This document shows positions 60,746 to 64,000 of a DNA stretch of 64,000 nt, piece by piece. The notes under the pieces are model-generated. The model was not told where the DNA came from. It worked only from the letters and a program-made list of their open reading frames with translations, and did no database searches. This stretch comes from Paenibacillus rhizosphaerae (GTDB taxonomy: Bacteria; Bacillota; Bacilli; Paenibacillales; Paenibacillaceae): contig NZ_JACHXJ010000002.1 in the NCBI RefSeq assembly GCF_014192015.1, forward strand, positions 744,001-808,000. The letters run 5' to 3'. Each line of letters begins with the position of its first letter. Within the stretch, counting starts at the first letter, position 1. A program made the position numbers and the translations under genes.

Positions 60746-61591
60746 ATGAACAGCGTGCTAAGATCGGATGAAGTGATCCGGAGGGACCGGAGTTCCAGCC
60801 TCGATGCTCTGCATCAAGCTCATTTGCGCCGCCAGCGCAAGCTGCGGGCGCAGGTTCTGTCCGTCCAGATGGCCATTCTGGTGCTGTTCTTCGCTTTGTG
60901 GGAAGTCGCCGGACGTTTGAAATGGATCGACGTGCTGCTGTTCAGCTATCCGAGCAAGGTGTTCGCGCAGATTTGGAAGGACGCGGTTAGCGGCGAGCTG
61001 TGGGGACATTTGGGTGTGACGGTGGGCGAGACGGTCGTCGGATTTTTGCTCGGAACGATCGTGGGGACGCTGCTGGCTGTCCTGATCTGGTGGTCGCCGT
61101 TCCTTTCAAAAGTGCTGGATCCGTATATGGTCGTGTTCAACAGCATGCCGAAGGTGGCGCTTGGACCGATCTTCATCGTGATGTTCGGCGCAGGCTTTAT
61201 GGCCATCACCATTACGACGCTGTCGATTACCGTCATTGTGACAACGCTGGTCGTTTATAACGCATTTAAGGAAGTGGATCCGAATCTGGTCAAGGTCGTC
61301 CGCACGTTTGGCGGCACCCGGAGGCAGATATTCAACCAGGTCATTCTCCCGGCATCGTTTCCGACGATCATTTCCACGCTGAAGGTCAATGTGGGGATGG
61401 CCTGGGTCGGCGTGATCGTCGGCGAGTTCCTTGTTGCAAAAATTGGCCTCGGCTATTTGATCATTTACGGGTTCCAGGTGTTCAACTTTACACTGGTGCT
61501 TGCCAGCCTGATTATCATCGCGGTCGTCGCCACGGCCATGTACCAGCTAGTCGTTTATATTGAAAGAAAGCTGCTTGCACATCGGCAGTAG
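60746..61591 (+). CDS. ABC transporter permease, SsuC/TauC type
   Basis: A 281-residue membrane protein with about six transmembrane segments and the EAA loop YNAFKEVDPNLVKVVRTFGGTRRQIFNQVILPASFPTI typical of NitT/TauT permeases. GGGAGG precedes the ATG by eight bases. An N-terminal positively charged region of about 35 residues is longer than usual. It closes the three-gene operon. Confidence 0.94.
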   Translation: MNSVLRSDEVIRRDRSSSLDALHQAHLRRQRKLRAQVLSVQMAILVLFFALWEVAGRLKWIDVLLFSYPSKVFAQIWKDAVSGELWGHLGVTVGETVVGFLLGTIVGTLLAVLIWWSPFLSKVLDPYMVVFNSMPKVALGPIFIVMFGAGFMAITITTLSITVIVTTLVVYNAFKEVDPNLVKVVRTFGGTRRQIFNQVILPASFPTIISTLKVNVGMAWVGVIVGEFLVAKIGLGYLIIYGFQVFNFTLVLASLIIIAVVATAMYQLVVYIERKLLAHRQ

Positions 61592-61730
61592 AGAGCGGAC
61601 TTGAGAGGCCGGAACTGTGGAGACGGGAAAGAGAAGGCAGGAAACCGATTTTTTTCGCTAAGCCAAAGAGCCTTTGCCCTTTCCCGAACCGCAGCATTAC
61701 CGGTTTAACATTGAATGTATTTCTGAAAAT

Positions 61731-61756
61731 TTCACACCCATGTCACGTTGTGTGAA
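61731..61756. promoter_or_regulatory. Inverted repeat upstream of the exporter-like gene
   Basis: TTCACAC and GTGTGAA arms flank 12 bases, about 56 bases before the start codon. A dimeric repressor site is possible. Confidence 0.35.
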
Positions 61757-61811
61757 GCATCAAAATCAAGTACCATGAAATACGTCAACATGTATAGAGA
61801 GAGGCGGTTTC

Positions 61812-62789
61812 ATGGGTTTTCGTATTATTAAAACGGCGATTGCGACGCTGATGGCGATCCTTATCTCGGATGCCTGCGGCGTGACGGGACCGCTGTCGGC
61901 GGGCATTCTGGCCGTGCTTGGGGTCGATGTTACGCGAAAAAGAAGCCTGAAGACGGTGTCCGCGCGTTTTTTCGCCTCACTGCTGGGACTGTTCTTTGCC
62001 TGCGTATTATTTGAGCTTCTGGGTTTCCATTACTGGGTGCTCGCGATATATATTCTGATCGCCTTTCCGGCCATCACCCGCGCGAACTTCAAAGAAGGCA
62101 TCGTCACCAGCTCGGTCGTGGTGTTCCGGGTCTTTGGCAGTGCGGAAGTCAGCACGGATGTCATCGTGACGCAAATTGAACTGCTCGTGATCGGGCTTGG
62201 CTCCGCCATGCTCGTCAATATGGTGTACATGCCCCGGGCATCCGAGCAGATGACGTCGATTCGGAGACGGGTGGATGAGCAGTTTTCGAAAATCTTCAGA
62301 CAGATTGCGCTGACCCTTCGCGACCCTTCCTACGTATGGGACGGGCATGAACTCATCGCCGCGGGAAAAGCGATTCAGAGCGGCAAGGAAGCCGCGAGCC
62401 GGGAGTTGGAAAACCAGGTGCTGCACCCCGACGAGTCGTGGACCATCTATTTTTATATGAGAAAAGAGCAGCTGGAGTCAATCCAAAATATGCTGCAGCT
62501 CATTTCCCACGTATATCAGAAGCTGCCGCAGGCCGATGACGTAGCCGAGCTGTTCGAACAGCTCAGCCGGGACGTCACGGAGGAGAACTACACGGGACGC
62601 ACGGAGAAGCTGCTGGTCGCCCTCGAGAAGGAGTTTAAGGAAATGGAGCTTCCGGCGACCCGGGAGGAGTTTGAAGTCAGATCGGCCATTTTGCAGCTGA
62701 TCCGCGAGCTGGGACAATATTTGAAAATTGCGAAAAAAAATAAGATGCCGGCATCGGGCAAGTTACGTAAACCCTCTGCCGCGTCCTGA
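61812..62789 (+). CDS. Aromatic acid exporter-family (ArAE, YqjA-like) membrane protein
   Basis: A 325-residue protein. The N-terminal 145 residues hold about four hydrophobic segments (ILISDACGVTGPLSAGILAVLGVDVTRKRSLKTVSARFFASLLGL), and the C-terminal 180 residues are a charged cytoplasmic helical domain (DESWTIYFYMRKEQLESIQNMLQLI). This is the usual Firmicute FusC/DUF939 layout. GAGAGG precedes the ATG. It is a single gene followed by a perfect terminator. The substrate is unproven in this branch. Confidence 0.88.
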   Translation: MGFRIIKTAIATLMAILISDACGVTGPLSAGILAVLGVDVTRKRSLKTVSARFFASLLGLFFACVLFELLGFHYWVLAIYILIAFPAITRANFKEGIVTSSVVVFRVFGSAEVSTDVIVTQIELLVIGLGSAMLVNMVYMPRASEQMTSIRRRVDEQFSKIFRQIALTLRDPSYVWDGHELIAAGKAIQSGKEAASRELENQVLHPDESWTIYFYMRKEQLESIQNMLQLISHVYQKLPQADDVAELFEQLSRDVTEENYTGRTEKLLVALEKEFKEMELPATREEFEVRSAILQLIRELGQYLKIAKKNKMPASGKLRKPSAAS

Positions 62790-62800
62790 AAGCGCAAAGT

Positions 62801-62829
62801 AACCCCTTGGCAGCTGCCAAGGGGTTTTT
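62801..62829 (+). terminator. Terminator after the exporter-like gene
   Basis: AACCCCTTGGCAG is followed directly by its complement, a 13-base near-perfect stem, and then by TTTTT. Confidence 0.88.
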
Positions 62830-63014
62830 ATACAATGAAAGCCGCATAAAATAGAGTGACGTAAAGTTTCAGACTAGATTAAAAGGGCCGTAAAATCCAG
62901 GCCAGCCAAGGTATTTCGGCGCACGCGTCATAGCATTATTCCTATTCTAGCCGGGCGATCACAATAATATTTCATTCATTTATGCTCGTTTAATCAACAA
63001 ATGCCTATGTCCTG

Positions 63015-63022
63015 CATACACT
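63015..63022 (+). promoter_or_regulatory. SigmaE-like -10 element upstream of cotE
   Basis: CATACACT matches the mother-cell sigmaE -10 consensus CATACANT. The -35 element is not clear. B. subtilis cotE is transcribed by sigmaE, which agrees with this site. Confidence 0.4.
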
Positions 63023-63054
63023 TAAGTGAATGATTGTATGGAGGAGGTTCAAAG

Positions 63055-63615
63055 ATGTCATTAAGCGATAAACATCAATGTAGAGAGATCATCACGAAAG
63101 CGATCTGCGGCAAGGGTCGTAAGTTCTCTACCGTAACACATACCGTGACTCCGCCTCATAATCCTACCAGTATTTTGGGGGCATGGATTATAAACCATCA
63201 GTACGAAGCGGTTGCCGCAGGCGACGGAATTGAAGTTATTGGTACTTACGATATCAACATCTGGTATTCCTATGACAAAAACTCCCAAACCGACGTCGGC
63301 AAAGAAACGGTATCCTATGTAGAATTCGTTCCGCTGTCTTACCTGGATCCGAAACACCGGGCTTCAACCGTCGAAGTCTCTGCGGAGGCCACGCAGGAGC
63401 CGAGCTGCGTTGAAGCCAGTGTCTCTTCGGGAGGCGGCAATGTCATCATCCGCGTGGAGCGGGAATTCGCGGTCGAGCTCGTAGCCGAGACCAAGGTGCG
63501 TGTTTTGGTGTGCAGCCGCGGCCATGGCGACTATGACGACAAAGAGTTCGAGTTCGCCGGCGACGATGGGGACTATGAGGATCTCGATCCCGATTCCCTT
63601 GATGATGAGCTGTAA
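63055..63615 (+). CDS. cotE: Outer spore coat morphogenetic protein CotE
   Basis: A 186-residue protein matching CotE: CREIITKAICGKGRKFS, HTVTPPHNPTSILGAWIINHQYEA, GTYDINIWYSYDKNSQTDV and a highly acidic C-terminal tail (YEDLDPDSLDDEL). CotE directs assembly of the outer coat on the forespore surface in the mother cell. AGGAGG is seven bases before ATG 63055. The presence of this gene shows the organism forms endospores. Confidence 0.96.
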   Translation: MSLSDKHQCREIITKAICGKGRKFSTVTHTVTPPHNPTSILGAWIINHQYEAVAAGDGIEVIGTYDINIWYSYDKNSQTDVGKETVSYVEFVPLSYLDPKHRASTVEVSAEATQEPSCVEASVSSGGGNVIIRVEREFAVELVAETKVRVLVCSRGHGDYDDKEFEFAGDDGDYEDLDPDSLDDEL

Positions 63616-63672
63616 TTCGTAGAGCAAGGAAAAGAGGTATGATGTACTATATGCCGGGAGAGCGGCGGCGAA

Positions 63673-63697
63673 GAGGGCGGATGCCCTCCTTTTTTTA
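63673..63697 (+). terminator. Terminator after cotE
   Basis: GAGGGC and GCCCTC arms with a GGAT loop are followed by a run of T residues. Confidence 0.8.
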
Positions 63698-63727
63698 TTT
63701 TATTTTCTGTGAAGAGGGGGGATGAGG

Positions 63728-64000
63728 GTGACAGAGGAGGATAAAGAAGCCCGGTATGCCGGTTGGCCCGACCGGGTCAAGCACGCCCGTCTGGTCCGCT
63801 CCGGCATCAGCTCCCTCCTGCTGACGGAAGAGGGTGCGTCTGCCGGGGAATCCGCTCGTTACCGGCGGAGATACGCCGTTAACGTCACTGGCCTGCAGGC
63901 CGTCGATTTGAAGCGCGTCGAGGGAAGTGCAGACGGCTTCCGTGCACCTGTCGGTTCGGCCTATCGAGGTGAGGTACCGCTCATCGGGCTGTATGCCCGC
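63728..64000 (+). CDS. Unidentified protein, 3' end beyond the window
   Basis: An open frame of 91 codons runs off the right edge. GTG 63728 is six bases after GAGGGGG, whereas ATG 63722 is too close to that site. The visible part, including TEEDKEARYAGWPDRVK and YRGEVPLIGLYAR, is arginine-rich and soluble, with no signal peptide. I do not recognise it. It follows cotE, so a sporulation role is possible by position only. Confidence 0.6.
   Translation, partial: MTEEDKEARYAGWPDRVKHARLVRSGISSLLLTEEGASAGESARYRRRYAVNVTGLQAVDLKRVEGSADGFRAPVGSAYRGEVPLIGLYAR

Noticed and set aside
1..64000. tRNA, rRNA, insertion sequences, prophage or integrative elements
   Set aside because: I looked for transposase, integrase and tRNA-like cloverleaf patterns and saw none. 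A tRNA scan and IS search would be needed to exclude small or degenerate cases.

Overview
The window looks like chromosome of a spore-forming, saccharolytic Firmicute, most likely Paenibacillus or a close relative. The evidence is an outer spore coat protein (CotE), strong Shine-Dalgarno sites, YesM/YesN-type two-component regulation, several binding-protein-dependent sugar ABC transporters, many AraC-type regulators, a Bacillus-type PdxK and mid-50s GC content. I saw no rRNA, tRNA, CRISPR array, insertion sequence or prophage. Most identifications rest on motifs and remembered family sequences, not on database searches.

Layout. 1-1079: 3' part of a glycerol-1-phosphate dehydrogenase. 1404-11299: a murein-sugar salvage operon behind a good sigma-A promoter and two similar palindromes: MurQ etherase, lipoprotein binding protein, two permeases, AnmK kinase, a GNAT protein, a PIG-L-type deacetylase, an exo-muramidase-like NamZ without a signal peptide, and a BadF-type amino-sugar kinase. 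Together they could import a muropeptide-derived sugar, split it, phosphorylate it and convert MurNAc-6-phosphate to GlcNAc-6-phosphate. 11604-15178: small unrelated genes, including a 67-residue secreted precursor with three copies of a 12-residue peptide (13554-13757), the most striking object here. 15299-19250: thiosulfate-type transporter, TusA-like carrier, and an AraC regulator divergent from a cytosolic sulfatase. 19365-23322: serine hydrolase, DUF4309 secreted protein, lipase, DUF488 protein, MarR regulator.

23502-34884: an uptake and degradation island: AraC regulator, ADP-ribosylglycohydrolase-family enzyme, histidine kinase and short response regulator, sugar ABC transporter, a second and larger ADP-ribosylglycohydrolase-family protein with a C-terminal beta-sandwich, and a TIM-barrel isomerase. 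34985-40137: GH127-type beta-L-arabinofuranosidase-like enzyme with two AraC regulators and a PhyH-type dioxygenase. 40258-41478: flavohemoprotein. 41751-45351: three VOC-domain genes coupled to a protein joining two GyrI-like domains and a pentapeptide-like tail, a plausible small-molecule binding or resistance operon. 45568-48630: second PhyH protein, AraC regulator, serine hydrolase.

48869-57063: mostly single housekeeping or hypothetical genes (secreted propeller-like protein, CBS protein, kinase-like protein, PdxK, an orphan class II synthetase-like protein, DUF2653 protein, PadR regulator, carbonic anhydrase, HesB-like protein). 57187-64000: M32 carboxypeptidase, an SsuABC/ThiXYZ-like transporter, an aromatic acid exporter-like protein, CotE and a gene running off the right edge. 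Intrinsic terminators separate most units, and several serve convergent genes from both strands.
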